Positions 51,584 to 62,641 of a stretch of DNA of 64,000 bases are shown one piece after another (position 1 is the stretch's first letter; every line of letters begins with the position of its first letter). Position numbers and translations under genes: made by a program. The notes beneath the pieces are model-generated. The model worked only from the letters and a program-made list of their open reading frames with translations, was not told the DNA's origin and searched no databases. The stretch lies in NCBI GenBank assembly GCA_008690995.1, contig VRMN01000003.1:1054001-1118000 (forward strand), in the 5' to 3' direction. The stretch comes from Porphyridium purpureum (taxonomy: Eukaryota; Rhodophyta; Bangiophyceae; Porphyridiales; Porphyridiaceae).

Positions 51584-52975
51584 CTATTCTTCATCGTTCT
51601 GACTTTGCTTGTGCTTAAGATTTTGCACACGTAGTTCAATACCTTGTCCGATCTTTTCATTCACGAAAGCACATGCTCGCACAACGGAACGAATTAATGC
51701 AGGATCTCGGTCATTTACAAGGTCCTGAATGAGCGCATTGTTCTTCATTGCTTGGATTAACAGATTCACGTCAATTCTGCAGAAGGCGTCATTGCGGACG
51801 AATTTACCCCACCGCCACCGCTCTTCCTCTGTCGACATGCTTGGTCCATGTTCCTGCACAAAGAAATCTAGATCTCTCCACACTGCACGCCGCAAAACAT
51901 TCTCTGAATACATGTCTTCTCCTGTGTCCGGATACCACATCTCCTTCGGAACCCCGAAAGAGGAGGAGAATGAGTACCGCGTTCCGTACAAGCACACCCG
52001 CCGAACATGGACCCAGAATATGTCCACGAGGCTTCCATACAGCTCAAGCACTTTCAATGCGTCGCGATCGAGGGCATCTCTGTCGACTGTCCACCGAGAC
52101 AAGCGCACCAGATCGCGCTTGGCTACGCCAAAGACGTCCCCTTCCGTTGCACCGGCCGATGCTCCATCTTTCTGCACATCGTACTTGAACAAACAGGAAA
52201 ACGTATCTTTGGCGGTCGCCAGGTCGCCTATTTTGTCCCAACGCGCCACCATTTGTGACAATGGGTTCCCCACCGACCGAGAGACGGACAAAACGTCCGT
52301 CCCACCAGGGACCATTTGGTTCTGGAAGAAGAGTGTTTCGATGCCCTGGCACATGATGCGTAGTGGTTCATGCGATGAGTCAACCACGTTCGGAAATCCC
52401 AAGCGAATGCGGTCAATCTGGAAAGAGAGTTCGTCCTTGCGTCCAAATGCGAGTTGTTCGACGCTCAGCTCGGCTAGTAAGCTCGCGGCAATGCGGGATC
52501 CCGCCAACGTGTAAGCCCCCTTGAATGACGGATGCGGTTTCCTCCGAACATGTGCAACTAGCTCCTCGAGAGTTTGCGCGACATGCGTGCTTTCCGCAAG
52601 CCCATTATGTCTCGCGAGCTGCACAAATTCAAGGCACAAACGCGTGTACTCTCTTGTTAGATGCTCCGAGGCACCGGAAATCCTCATTTCCCAAAAGGAC
52701 GCGCTCGCCCAATGCTTGAGCACGCAGGGCATCAGGATGGCCGCGCCAAGAACATCGCCTCTACTGACTCGCCGACACGCAGCCACAAACACGGCAAAAT
52801 GCACTGCTCTCGCAACCGCACTCGGGTTCGGTGGTGAATCCTTGCCGTGCCGCAGGAGCTGCTCCACAATCGAGCAATTGTCTTGTTGGATCACTAACTC
52901 GGACCCTGCGCGAGTGCGTGCTGCACGTGGGGAGGCAGGGGCTTCTTCTGCAACAACCCGCTTTCTTTTCCGCAT
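51584..52975 (-). CDS. Unrecognised 463-aa soluble protein
   Basis: 463 aa from ATG 52975, beginning MRKRKRVVAEE, a basic nuclear-localisation-like start; a longer open frame to 53047 has only a non-ATG start. No membrane segment or signal peptide is seen. The body (about 40-450) looks globular and mostly helical, with many tryptophans near 330-400 (FWVHVRR, EMWYPDTGEDMY, EERWRWGKF). I recognise no family. The gene sits between RRP45 (convergent, 77 bp) and the DHX37-like helicase (tandem, 90 bp). Both neighbours act in nuclear RNA work, but clustering by function is not expected in eukaryotes. Real coding is supported by length and protein-like composition. Confidence 0.7.
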   Translation of the reverse strand: MRKRKRVVAEEAPASPRAARTRAGSELVIQQDNCSIVEQLLRHGKDSPPNPSAVARAVHFAVFVAACRRVSRGDVLGAAILMPCVLKHWASASFWEMRISGASEHLTREYTRLCLEFVQLARHNGLAESTHVAQTLEELVAHVRRKPHPSFKGAYTLAGSRIAASLLAELSVEQLAFGRKDELSFQIDRIRLGFPNVVDSSHEPLRIMCQGIETLFFQNQMVPGGTDVLSVSRSVGNPLSQMVARWDKIGDLATAKDTFSCLFKYDVQKDGASAGATEGDVFGVAKRDLVRLSRWTVDRDALDRDALKVLELYGSLVDIFWVHVRRVCLYGTRYSFSSSFGVPKEMWYPDTGEDMYSENVLRRAVWRDLDFFVQEHGPSMSTEEERWRWGKFVRNDAFCRIDVNLLIQAMKNNALIQDLVNDRDPALIRSVVRACAFVNEKIGQGIELRVQNLKHKQSQNDEE

Positions 52976-53065
52976 GGCATCGGAATACTTACCACCGTTT
53001 CCGATTGTTACCCACACGCAGAAAAAAAAGCCTGGATCCGGAATCAAGTTTCAGCGGAAAATGTT

Positions 53066-54946
53066 TTAGTCGGAAAGGGTTTCGTCCATTAGAACCAGCG
53101 ACCTTATGTCCTCACCATGTCCAGTTTCCTTGCGATAATGAGCAGAGATCTGTGCCCACATTCTGCCCAACGGTGAATGAATGCTGGCGTCATACCAGGC
53201 ACGCAGCTCGAGCAAAAGAAACGTGTCGTGCTTCGGTCCGGAGAGAAGGGAGAGAAGCTCATGTCTGCTGGATACATGCGCGTCGTGAAGGGTCTGGACT
53301 AACCCAACAACCAGTGGGTCTCCAATGCTATCGAATACCGCATTGGTAGGCTTGCGAAGAGCTGTCTTGAATTGAAGAAGCTCTTTGACTGCAAGGCCTT
53401 CCAAGAGACCGTGCGCGAAAACGCGGAATCGAAACAGGTCCCGTTCCGCACCTCCAGTCGCAAACTTGGTGGACTTCCATGGCTGATGAATATCACCCAG
53501 AGGAACCTCCACGACTCCCAGATTCCATCGGCTGGAGCCGTAAAATGACTTGGCAAAACACATGATGCGGTCCTTGGCCGGATCGTACCTTGGCGGCGGC
53601 GAGTCCAGCGGATTCGACACACTGCAGCACGCGCTGGCAGCATTCGCAATCCACTTGGGCTTGACAGGGACAACGTTCTCCATCAATTTGACCTGTCCAA
53701 ATCTGCGCGTTTTCACGACTATTCCGCTGAATGAGACAAACTCTGGCAGCGGCGCTGAAAGATCTAGAAAGTGTACAGGAATGAATACCGCCTCTCCCGG
53801 AAGGGCGGGACAGCTGTATGCCAATTTGAGCCACTTCCCATACAAGCCCAAGGCAGCGGCGCTCTCCTTGTCCATCTTTCGAGCCACTTGATCCGCAAAG
53901 GCACCAAGAAAGGCTTGAATGAGAAAAGCCATGTCCTCTGATGATATCGTGATCGGCAATGCCATATCCGCAAAGATGCTCTGTTGTCCTGCTTTTAACT
54001 CAGAAGAGTCCTTCTGTAGTTCTTTTCGGAGCTGCTGAGCAGTGTCTAAGCTTCTGAGCACAGACTTGACGTTCAATGCATGCCGAGCGCAATATTCGTT
54101 GAGCGCTGCCTTGTCGTGCAAGTGAGGATAAGCTGAATGAACGAGTTCTGCATTGAGCAGCCATTCGCTGAACGAGTGCGACTCCAGCTTTGTGCGCACT
54201 AGATCTTCCCGGCGAGAGTGTGAATCGGCATTAGCGGCGACGAGGTTTCCGCCTGCGCCCAGACAGCCAGCGATGGTGCAAGCGAGTGCAAGCAAGTCTG
54301 GTCTATCCTTGCATGCCCAAAGGAAGCGCGCTGAACGAGGAGCGACCGGAATCTGCGCAAGAAATTCGCCTACGTTTGTCAGTTTGTTCTTGGCATCCCG
54401 CGCCGTGTCAAATGCCCCGAGAATGCGAAGAAGCTCTGTTGCGTTGTCAATGGCTTCGACTGATGGCGGCGAAGGCAGAGGAAACTTTGCGACATCAATA
54501 ATACCGAGCGCGCGCAGGCTAAGCACCAGAGAGTCCACAGGAACGCGCAGTGTCTCTGGAACTGTCTGGTCCTCAAAGTCATTTTCAAAAACCGCTGCAG
54601 AAAACAAGCGATAGCAGTGCCCTGGCGCTGTGCGGCCGGCACGCCCTGCCCTTTGAGCAGCCGATGCTTTTGAGGTCCATCCGATACTGAATGATGATAC
54701 CGCGGCGCTGCCGTGCTCGGATCGGTATACTTTTTGCTTGACCCGACCACTGTCCACGACGTACCGCACACCTGGAATGGTGATGGAGGTCTCTGCAACA
54801 TTCGTTGCCACTACAATTGTCCGAGTTCCGTCGCGAGGAGGAGTGGCAAAGATCCTGGCTTGATCAGCGTCCGACATGAGACCATACAGAGGAAGGACGC
54901 GAGGAGGCTTATCCACGGCCTTGTGCTGCTTCTCCTTTTGCTCCTT

Positions 54947-54991
<45 letters not shown>

Positions 54992-57040
54992 CCACTCATC
55001 AGACGCCACGGCGAGCGTACTCTTGATACGAGCACACAGCGACATCACTTCGTGTTGCCCAGTCACGAAGCAAAGCACGTCGCCAGGGGGCAGCCTGCGA
55101 TGAATTCGACAAATTTTTTTGTGCGCTTCTTCCAAGTAGTCTGCATGGGTCATTCGAGAAAAGTGCATGGTCACAGGATATTGTCGTGCATCTGAAGTAA
55201 TGCGTGCAACGCGAATGTCCCGAAAAGGTGCCCGATATCCGTCCAAAATTGCCTCTAAATCTGGTGTCGCGCTCATGATGATTAACTTGAGCGGCAACAC
55301 GCCGGGCTTTCCTGTGGATTGCGCTTCCTCGGTCAATTTGCGGCGTAAGGGCACTGCGCGCGAAAGAAGAGTCAGCAGAACGTCAATGTTCACCGAACGC
55401 TCATGTACTTCATCCAATATAATGCATGAGTACTTCTGGAGTGTGAAGTCGGCTTCTATTTCACGCAACAGAATTCCGTCCGTCATAAATAAAATTCTCG
55501 TCGCCTGATCGTTGAAAACTGATCTTCCTCGATACTGAAAGCCCACTTCGTGCCCAAGTGATACGTTCAGCTCCTCGGCGACTCGTGACGCGCAAGAAAC
55601 TGTGGCCAGCCGGCGTGGTTGCGACACAACAACACGCCCAGGGAACGCCGAGTCGTGCTTGGAGCCAAACCCTGCTTCGTATAAGAACTGCGGAACCTGT
55701 GTGGTCTTTCCGGAGCCCGCGGCACCTTGAATGAGCACTACATCGTTTTCCAGAACGGCTTCGACAATTTCTTGCTCCTTCTCGCACACGGGCAACTGCA
55801 TGCGCATCTCTTGTATGTCACTTTTCCTGTTCACCATCACCGCAGAGCTCTTATGAAGACGGGCAGTCTGACGCTGATTGTCGCTCGGGTGCAGCAAATT
55901 TGAATCTTTGCTTGTTCCAAGGTCACGTGTGTTGCCCGCACGTGATGCCTTCGAATGACCTTTGACGGCCCTTGCATTTACCCTGTTTTTCCTCTCCGTG
56001 CCTCGCGCACTGGCTTCGTCGTCCGAACTGCTGATATCGAAGACGTCATGAGGAACTTCTGGCTCTGACCCTTCAATACGCGTCTTAAAGTTCGCATCCC
56101 GGGTCTCATTTGTCGCTGCAGGGTCTGCGCTCTTCGTGCATCCATCGCTGTCTTGAGACTCTTCAAATGTTTTACTGCCAGACCCACATTCCGTCGATTC
56201 CGTTGACCCAGCGCTTTCCTCTTCTTCGCCTTCGGTATCCTGTGAGACACCAAATAGAAGGGCTTTGAGCGGTCCATTCATCAACTCCTCAAGTGTCTGC
56301 GGCGCAGCACTTTCCGCCGCCGATTCATCTATCCCATTCCTTTCACGCTCGCGCCTATTTTCCCACGCAGTCACGACTTTGCGAGACGCCCTAATCATTC
56401 GTGGTCGTCGTGAGCGCGTGGTCACAAGGACCTTCGAAGGGTCAAAGTCTGGACCGCGCAGCTCTGTATGCTGATACGATTTGCCCGGCTGTGCTTCACC
56501 ATCAAATCCTACAGGAGGTCTTGCCCCAAGATTCGGCTCCTCAACAATCTTCACAGATCCGCTCGTCGAGTCTGGCTGCACCTCCTTTAACGCGATGCCT
56601 TGTGTCGGTGGATCTTGAATGGTTCCACTCCCCGCTGGTATCTCTTTCCTCTTTCTCCGTGGCTGCGATTCTGTGTTTGGTGGCTTCACTGACCCCAACT
56701 GCACGGCGTGTGTTTGGGAGCCTGCGCCGGCGCGCGCACCCGCAGGCTGTCCCAACTGAGTGCTCGCTTTGAGTTGCTTTCGAAAGGCATCTCCAAGCTT
56801 GTTGTCGCTTGCTGCAAGCTGCTCGAACAATTCTGCGCGGCTTGCACGCACTTTGGCTCTCTTCTCTAGCGACGCGTCCAACTCTGTCGAGGCGGCCGCT
56901 GCCTCGCGCTCGCCAACCACATTCTGCGCCACTTTTGTGCGCTTCTTGCCAGTCTTCCCACGTATGACCAACGCATTTGTATCCTGCACTGCACCTGCGG
57001 TCTGGCGCTGCTTGCTTGCGCGGTTCCGCTTCTTCGCCAT
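53066..57040 (-). CDS. DHX37: DEAH-box RNA helicase DHX37/Dhr1-like
   Basis: 1324 aa from ATG 57040 (MAKKRNRASKQRQ, like the lysine-rich start of the family); the frame extends upstream without a conserved part. Walker A GAAGSGKTTQ (about 443-452), motif II DEVH (about 540, in ILDEVHERSVNID) in place of DEAH, motif III SAT, motif VI QRAGRAGR, then the helicase-associated (HA2) and OB regions to the end. The N-terminal motif ELFEQLAASD and the overall length fit DHX37/Dhr1, which releases U3 snoRNA from pre-40S particles in the nucleolus. A run of 14 glutamines interrupts the region between the two RecA lobes (about 684-697). The motif II valine is unusual for this family. Confidence 0.88.
54947..54988 (-). 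repeat. CAG repeat encoding 14 glutamines in the DHX37-like gene
   Basis: On the coding strand there are 13 CAG codons and one CAA. A pure run of this kind is prone to length change. It sits in a Q-, K- and E-rich insertion within the helicase. Confidence 0.9.
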
Positions 57041-58212
57041 GCCGCCACGCTCCCGTGAAGGTCGGCACTCGTCAACGACGCACGCGTGGCGCCCACGACG
57101 CTCGCGCGCAAGCCGAAATTGCGACGCTTGAGCACGCGCGCTCGAAACACACATAGAAATATCGAGGTACTGCGAAGTACAGTTCGCGTGTGACCCGTGT
57201 TGTCTACCCAGGCCACGTTCTTGGGGTTTCGGCTGCTTGTTGCGCCGAGCTCTCGCCGACACGCCGGTTCTCCGTCTTCGTATCTCTGCAGGCGTCGCGT
57301 CCACTGCGGCACGGCATTACTTTCTTCTGCAAGCAAACTTTAACTGGACTTTCATTTGCGGCCACACCTGGACCGAGAGGGAGACAAGCAGAAAGCAGAA
57401 AGGACCGCCAGGCAGAGCGTTGGAATCGCAACAAGCTGCATGCAAAATGCGGTTCGATGGAAAGGTTTTCGCAGCTGCCATGCACCACTAGTTCCGCACA
57501 GTATAAAACTAAAGTCAAGGTCTTTGATAGTGGCCAGCCGAAGCCCTAGGTAAGAATATCGAATTGCCTCTTGCCACTCAATATAATTTGTGAATGAGAC
57601 GAAGAAGCAGGACGAGAGGAGAGGAGAGTGAAACTCATCGAGTTGCAAGAATTCTGTTAGTCTGCTGATGTCGAGATTTGCGTCTAGTGTCATCTGCGCC
57701 GACTGTCTCCGACGACTCTAAGTGTTCTGCGTTTCCTGGGCTCTCGTTGGTGATGTTTTTCCCTCCGCGGAACGAGATACTCTTTCATGACGGATTGCAT
57801 GAATGTGATACCGAGTGAAGACTCTTTTCACTTCTGGAAGGATTTTTCAAGCCGGAAAAGATCGAGATTCACGCAGGACGAAAGATTCAGCTCATCACTT
57901 TTCATTGCCTATTTCGGTGCGCGCCAGTAAATTTGGTGGGATTTGTCGGTATCAGCACAGCCGCAGTAATGGTGCAACGCTCGATGATCCTGCCTGGTCC
58001 TTTCTGCCACTTGCGAGAAAGAGGGAAGTGTATAAACTCCGTCGTAGTGTTTCCTCCAGGCACCCGCGTCCCTGCGTGCTTTTTTTATCCAAATCAGAGC
58101 GTTCACGCAAATTCAGTTCAATCACCAGCGACGCCTTCACGTTCCATTCCGCCATCGCGCCGCTTGTCTGACTCATTTGTAGAACGCACGCAGGCATAGC
58201 GTGGGAGGAAGG
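57041..58212. other. Upstream region of the helicase and left end of the small-ORF cluster
   Basis: Holds the helicase promoter (minus). On the plus strand there are TATAAAA at about 57502-57508 and TATAAA at 58031-58036. The first is followed by a 24-codon ORF at 57593. No conserved gene is recognised. Confidence 0.35.
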
Positions 58213-58711
58213 ATGGATCGACCGCGAGAGGCTAAAATTGGACTTCTTCGAGTACAGTCAATGGTAAGTTGACAGCCCACCTGCACGTTCTTGTAACCCT
58301 TTTCGTCCTTCGCCCTCACGGCTAGTATCGCGCGCATATTCGCTTGCCACCTCAATTTTCTACACCATGTCACGATCCCAATCAAATCATCATCAAAATC
58401 ACTTTGTGCCAAGCTGACCAGGACTGCCTGCTGCAATTGAGGTGGCCGCGACTCGCTTTGTGTTGCAGATGAGGCGACGAAAGATCTCGACGTCCAGCGC
58501 ACATGAGATCGTGCTCGGTTCTAGCTACTACGACATCGCGGGCTATCATGCGACGCATACCGTAGAATTCGACGCTTTGTCGGTTTTACAGTCTGGTCCT
58601 CATGTTGCGGACGGCCTCAGGGCACAAGCGAGGACAACGGCTCAGCGGAAGTCCTGCCGGAATTCTATGTCCTTGATTTGGGGGGACACGCATGCACGCT
58701 ACACGCGATGA
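58213..58711 (+). CDS. Candidate two-exon small gene (97 aa), unrecognised
   Basis: Exon 1 would be 58213-58263 (17 codons, MDRPREAKIGLLRVQSM) and exon 2 58469-58711 (80 codons plus stop). The junction is AATG/GTAAGT at the donor and TTGTGTTGCAG/A at the acceptor, with a CTGAC branch-like motif about 50 bases before it. The intron of 205 bases keeps the frame. A TATAAA lies at 58031-58036. Without splicing, exon 1 ends after 19 codons. The product, rich in S, R, H and T with the stretch YYDIAGYHATHTVEFDA, resembles nothing I know. Splicing is inferred from consensus sites only; exon 2 alone could also be translated from its first ATG. Confidence 0.35.
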
Positions 58712-58778
58712 GGCGCAACGGGCTGCCAGTATCGGGCTATTGGTTGTGGTTAAGCCGAGGGTTGAAGGGTGCGCCGTG

Positions 58779-58785
58779 TATAAGA
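58779..58785 (+). promoter_or_regulatory. TATA box of small paralog 1
   Basis: TATAAGA, 127 bp before the ATG at 58906. Its surroundings (GTGTATAAGAGG) resemble the box before paralog 2 (GTGCATAAAAAGG). Confidence 0.45.
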
Positions 58786-58905
58786 GGAGAAACTTTTGTG
58801 GAGCACGCCGAGGGGATCGTCAAGGTCGACGCCGAGAGAGACAGAGAAGTTGGCAACAACACGGAACGTACGCGGTCCAGCGAGCGATACGGTTCTTTGA
58901 AAGAC

Positions 58906-59199
58906 ATGAAAAGTATAGAGTTTGTCGGCGAGAAAACAGTTACTGCGTCTATGGCAATTGAACACAGTAGATGGCGCGATGACGACCAGGATCATCTGCG
59001 AGGATACCCAGTGTTGCAGCACGGACGAGCTGCAAGTTTAGAGCCCGACTCGGCACCCCGCGCGGAGAGAAGGGGTCGACCCCGACAAAGAGATTTCGTG
59101 CGCGCGCGCACCTTCCGTAATTTGCATCACGCTCCTGTAAGAACATATCATGATGAGCGGTCCGAGTCACCACGAACACGCGCTTTCTCTACACAGTAA
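58906..59199 (+). CDS. Small uncharacterised protein, paralog 1 (97 aa)
   Basis: 97 aa from the first ATG after a TATA box. Residues 46-80 hold a basic motif, SAPRAERRGRPRQRDFVR, ending with HHAPVR; this motif recurs in the ORF at 61075-61386. Across the shared 32 codons (59047-59142) 21 residues are identical, and 15 of these use different synonymous codons. That pattern argues that both ORFs are translated and under selection. Upstream, the segment EKTVTASM aligns loosely with EKGTGQITSSAQM of the paralog. No signal peptide, membrane helix or known domain. Its basicity suggests nucleic-acid or anionic-surface binding, but that is speculation. An AATAAA follows 32 bp after the stop. Confidence 0.55.
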   Translation: MKSIEFVGEKTVTASMAIEHSRWRDDDQDHLRGYPVLQHGRAASLEPDSAPRAERRGRPRQRDFVRARTFRNLHHAPVRTYHDERSESPRTRAFSTQ

Positions 59200-59231
59200 G
59201 AGTGAAGAAGCGATACTTTCCAAGCTGCTAC

Positions 59232-59237
59232 AATAAA
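59232..59237 (+). terminator. Polyadenylation signal after small paralog 1
   Basis: AATAAA 32 bases past the stop codon of the 97-aa ORF. Confidence 0.45.
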
Positions 59238-60979
59238 ACAAAATCCAAACTCAAGCTGTCCTTTCTTCCTGTCTTGCAGGAAGGCCCTGCACGGAAACAC
59301 TCTGCTGGTTGAGTGCACCGCTGACTTCTTCCGACCTTTGTGGTGGGAGGATTCCCCAACGCCCCGATCCCCCCTGCCCTTCACCGCTAGAAGCGTGCCA
59401 AGGCAAAAAAAGATTTAGAGAACAAGAGCTGCATTGAGAACCGCTTCCGAGGTACTCTATAAAGACAACCCACCTTCCACGTGCAATGAGAACGCCAGAG
59501 CCTGCAAATTCTGTTGCGATATCGGGCCATAGTCATTGCTCAACGTCATACCTGTGCGCATGTGCGGGACATTGCGGCGACGTCTCCGACGTCTCGACAC
59601 GCGTAAACCTTCAACCTTCTGCTGTCGAAATTCTCGACAGGGGTGTCAGCATCCGCAAACACACACAGATACAACTCCGCCTGTGCCCTTTCGTCGAGCT
59701 TTTCATCTCCTTTTCCTACAACTTCCTTTCCCAATGCACGCCGCGCCTGCTTCTGTGCCAACGGCGAGACTTGACGAGAGACTGCGCCACTCGCAGGTTC
59801 TGTTGCTTCCCTGGAAAATGGCTTTTGGTATTTGCCTTGTCTTGTTTGTGTCACAGACCACTGGACCACGATACGGCGTCTCCACCGTGCGCACTGGGTC
59901 GCGCGTCTCACACCTCAACTAGCCTGCATTTTCCTTGACTGTTTCGGCCCCAATAACTCTTGTTCCTTCGTATTTCCTGTCCGCGTTGTCAAGATGTCAT
60001 GTCCGTGCGCATTAACGAGTACATAGACGTGAAGCATTAAGTACCGGGTCCGGAGCAGGAAAGGCAAAAGAGTATGCGGCTACCAAGGCAGTTCCGGAGG
60101 CCTCAGGACCGGCCACTTCGCGTGTCGGTATCTGCTGTTGGCGGTCGTCGAAGTGACCACGTTGAGTCTGTGCGCAACAACCAGTCCATCATTCTCAATC
60201 TCTGATGTGCAAGTCGCTCCGAGACGTCGCTGAACAAGACCTCCATCCGGTTTACAGTTACGCAGCGAGGTAATGTACTCAAGGTGTACACTTTTTCGTG
60301 AGCTTGATCTTGAACTTGCGAACAAGTTGCGGATGGAGCAACTGAGCGTCTGAGTCTGGTCGGGCTTGTGGCGAGGAGTTCCGTGCCGAGAGCGGAACGT
60401 GGACAGGGGGCACGTTGAGTTGTAAGAGGAGTGTAAGGTAAAATCTCACACGCACCAGTCGTGAGCTCACATGCCTGCAGAAGCGCCACGTAGCGGTGAC
60501 TGTGACATGTTCCGCCGGGCGTCTTTCAGGATTCGGCGGCGGCGGCGCTTCACTGCGAGCTGAGTGGGCCTTCTCGCTCGGGGTCTGTGCGTACGTGAGG
60601 CACCTGTGCACCTCATGTGCGGACGAAGCACAATGGGCGGCGGCGGAAGTTGCGCATTATATATTGTGGTGGGAACCCAGACTGAACGCATGAAACTCCC
60701 AGGTTGCACATGCTGGCAGCGAGCGTGCTATAGACATGGACGTAATCCGGAGTTGTAATGAGTGGATTAAAGAAATCTTCGCGTGGTTGCTGATTGTTCG
60801 TGAGCAGGTACTTTTCTGACAGGGCTCCCTCTGTGGCCCTTGCGCGTGCAAGTCCAACTTCAGTTCCGTCACATGGTAAAGTGGGGTGTGCGGGACTCCT
60901 TGTCACGTGACGTAGAGCGAGCGAACGTTCTTGCCGTCCCTCGGACTAGAGTAGGACGTCCAAGGTGAAGCTAGCTGTG
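59238..60979. other. Region between the small paralogs
   Basis: No recognised gene. TATAAAG at 59459-59465 precedes overlapping ORFs of 150 codons (59486-59938) and 120 codons (59560-59922) with no domain and uncertain status. TATATA lies at about 60659. A CACGTG palindrome occurs near 60904-60911, upstream of paralog 2. The minus strand holds an unrecognised ORF at 60103-60489. Confidence 0.35.
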
Positions 60980-60989
60980 CATAAAAAGG
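60980..60989 (+). promoter_or_regulatory. TATA-like box of small paralog 2
   Basis: CATAAAAAGG, 95 bp before the ATG at 61075. Confidence 0.4.
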
Positions 60990-61074
60990 TGGCTCGGCTT
61001 GAAACTTGCAGCTCGAGTGAAGAAGACAGAGCCTAAACAAAAAAGTGCAAGGACGAATCCGGAAGACAGCCAGA

Positions 61075-61386
61075 ATGTGCCGCTGGGAACCAAAACAGCA
61101 TGCTAGGGTCAGGGCCGTGCCATCAGAGGTGGTTGAAAAGGGCACCGGCCAAATTACCAGCTCGGCGCAAATGCGGGAGCTTGATAATTCACACGAGAGG
61201 CAGACGCATCGACAAACTTGCAGCGTAGAATCCGCGCCCCGAACCGAAAGAAAGGGGCGCTCCAGGCAGCGAGACTCTGTGCGTCCGCCAAGCTACTGCA
61301 ACTGGCATCACGCTCCAGTCCGCGTACGCGAGCAGGAAAAGGCGAACAGCTCGCTGGCAGTCTGTTGTCCAGATGAAAGACCTTGA
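61075..61386 (+). CDS. Small uncharacterised protein, paralog 2 (103 aa)
   Basis: 103 aa. Residues 52-83 carry SAPRTERKGRSRQRDSVR and then NWHHAPVR, the counterpart of the motif in the 97-aa ORF 2.2 kb upstream on the same strand. The motif starts at residue 52 here and near 48 in paralog 1, and both proteins continue about 20 residues past it, so the whole ORFs correspond, not just a fragment. The ten in-frame codons before the ATG have only a non-ATG start and are left out. No known domain is seen. The pair looks like an old tandem duplication. Confidence 0.55.
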   Translation: MCRWEPKQHARVRAVPSEVVEKGTGQITSSAQMRELDNSHERQTHRQTCSVESAPRTERKGRSRQRDSVRPPSYCNWHHAPVRVREQEKANSSLAVCCPDERP

Positions 61387-62641
61387 ACTCTGCGAAAAAG
61401 GTTCGCGAATGCCAAAATTAACTCTGACTTTAGTTTGTGCTCACGCCTCCGCATGATTTCGATGGCAGAAAAAAAGGAACAGACTGTGACGTACTGATCT
61501 TTCTTTGGCCTTCCCCTGAAGGATCGACTACTGATACGTTTCATTCGTGTGACGCAGTGGGCGAGATTGGCTAGCAGAGTCTCTGCAAATTGTTTCACAC
61601 AAAGTGCAACGGCCTCGTCTGGTATTAATGTTCACGAAGGGCACAAGCTGCCCGAGAAGGTTTGGCGAGCCGGCCGGTCCACTTGAACTCCGCTGGATCC
61701 AAGTCCACCCCGGCTCCCGCGAAAGTCCGACCTGGAGCGCGGTGCGGGTTGGAGCACTGCTGAAGGTGCACAAGGATTTTCTGCTGAGAACGACCCCTCT
61801 GCTCTGCAGTGTGCACCGAACAACATTCTGCGAAAGCTGACTCCAGACTTCACGGGGGCTTGCGATGCTTCTGATAGGAGAATTTTTTCTTCCTACACCA
61901 TGCGCACTGCTTTATCCACGCTGTCAGGGTACTCAAGGGCTGTCGCTGGGGTGTTGGCGCTGTGAGAGATGCCAAGCGCGGCGGCCGGTTGGGCTGTTAC
62001 AACTCCACATTTCGTTTCACCACACTTCCAAACCAGACGCGCATTAGTACACTCGGCGGCACGAGTGTGCAAATTGATCTCGCACTAGCGCGCATGCATT
62101 CCAAGGGCGATCTGCTGCGATCCCCCGTCAACACGCGGGGACCACCACGTGGTACTTTTGCTCGTCTGCCTATGATGTGATTTCCTTGCCCTTCTTCCTG
62201 AGGCTCGCGAAGAGATATAGCTGTACCCTCCCCATGTCGGAAGCTTGTTCCTCTATCGACGCAATCGCGTCGTGCAGCGGTCCCTTCCCTTGAATAAAAA
62301 GGCTGCTGTTTCATTGGACGGTTGGGACTTTCGACGCAAACGTGAGGCGCGCAATGCCGCTATCTCGACGCTGTGATGACGATAAGATGAAAGATGACCA
62401 AAAAATCCCGCCGGCCGGATGGGAGCGTCGAGGAGGAGGAATCGGACGGAATTCTCCTAAATCGCACAAAACATAGAAATAAAATTATACAGCTGTCACT
62501 CACGCGTCGAATCTGCAATCTGCTGTTGCTGCTGCGCGTGGGTTTGCACGTGTGCGGCCTGTTTTTGGGTTCGTTGCGTCGGCCTTTGCGTTGGGTTAGA
62601 GTGAGTGCGCCAGTCTGCCGGGGGGTGTGGATGCGTCTCAA
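61387..62641. other. Region right of the small paralogs
   Basis: No recognised gene. ORFs at 61604-61840 (78 codons) and 61962-62180 (72 codons) are of unknown status. An AATAAAAAGG box near 62291-62300, resembling the paralog-2 TATA, precedes a 40-codon ORF at 62355. Confidence 0.35.

Noticed and set aside
52975-53047. GTAAGTAT donor-like site just upstream of the 463-aa gene's ATG on the minus strand
   Set aside because: No matching acceptor that would create a better product was seen; the unspliced ATG frame is sufficient.
58442-58711. Third member of the small paralog family upstream of paralog 1
   Set aside because: It shares only a VLQxG-like fragment and similar length; the diagnostic SAPR...RQRD and HHAPVR motifs are absent.
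59486-59938. 150-codon ORF after a TATA box
   Set aside because: The ATG is only about 25 bases from the box, so it would fall at or before the transcript start; no domain and competing frames. Kept only as a note in the spacer entry.
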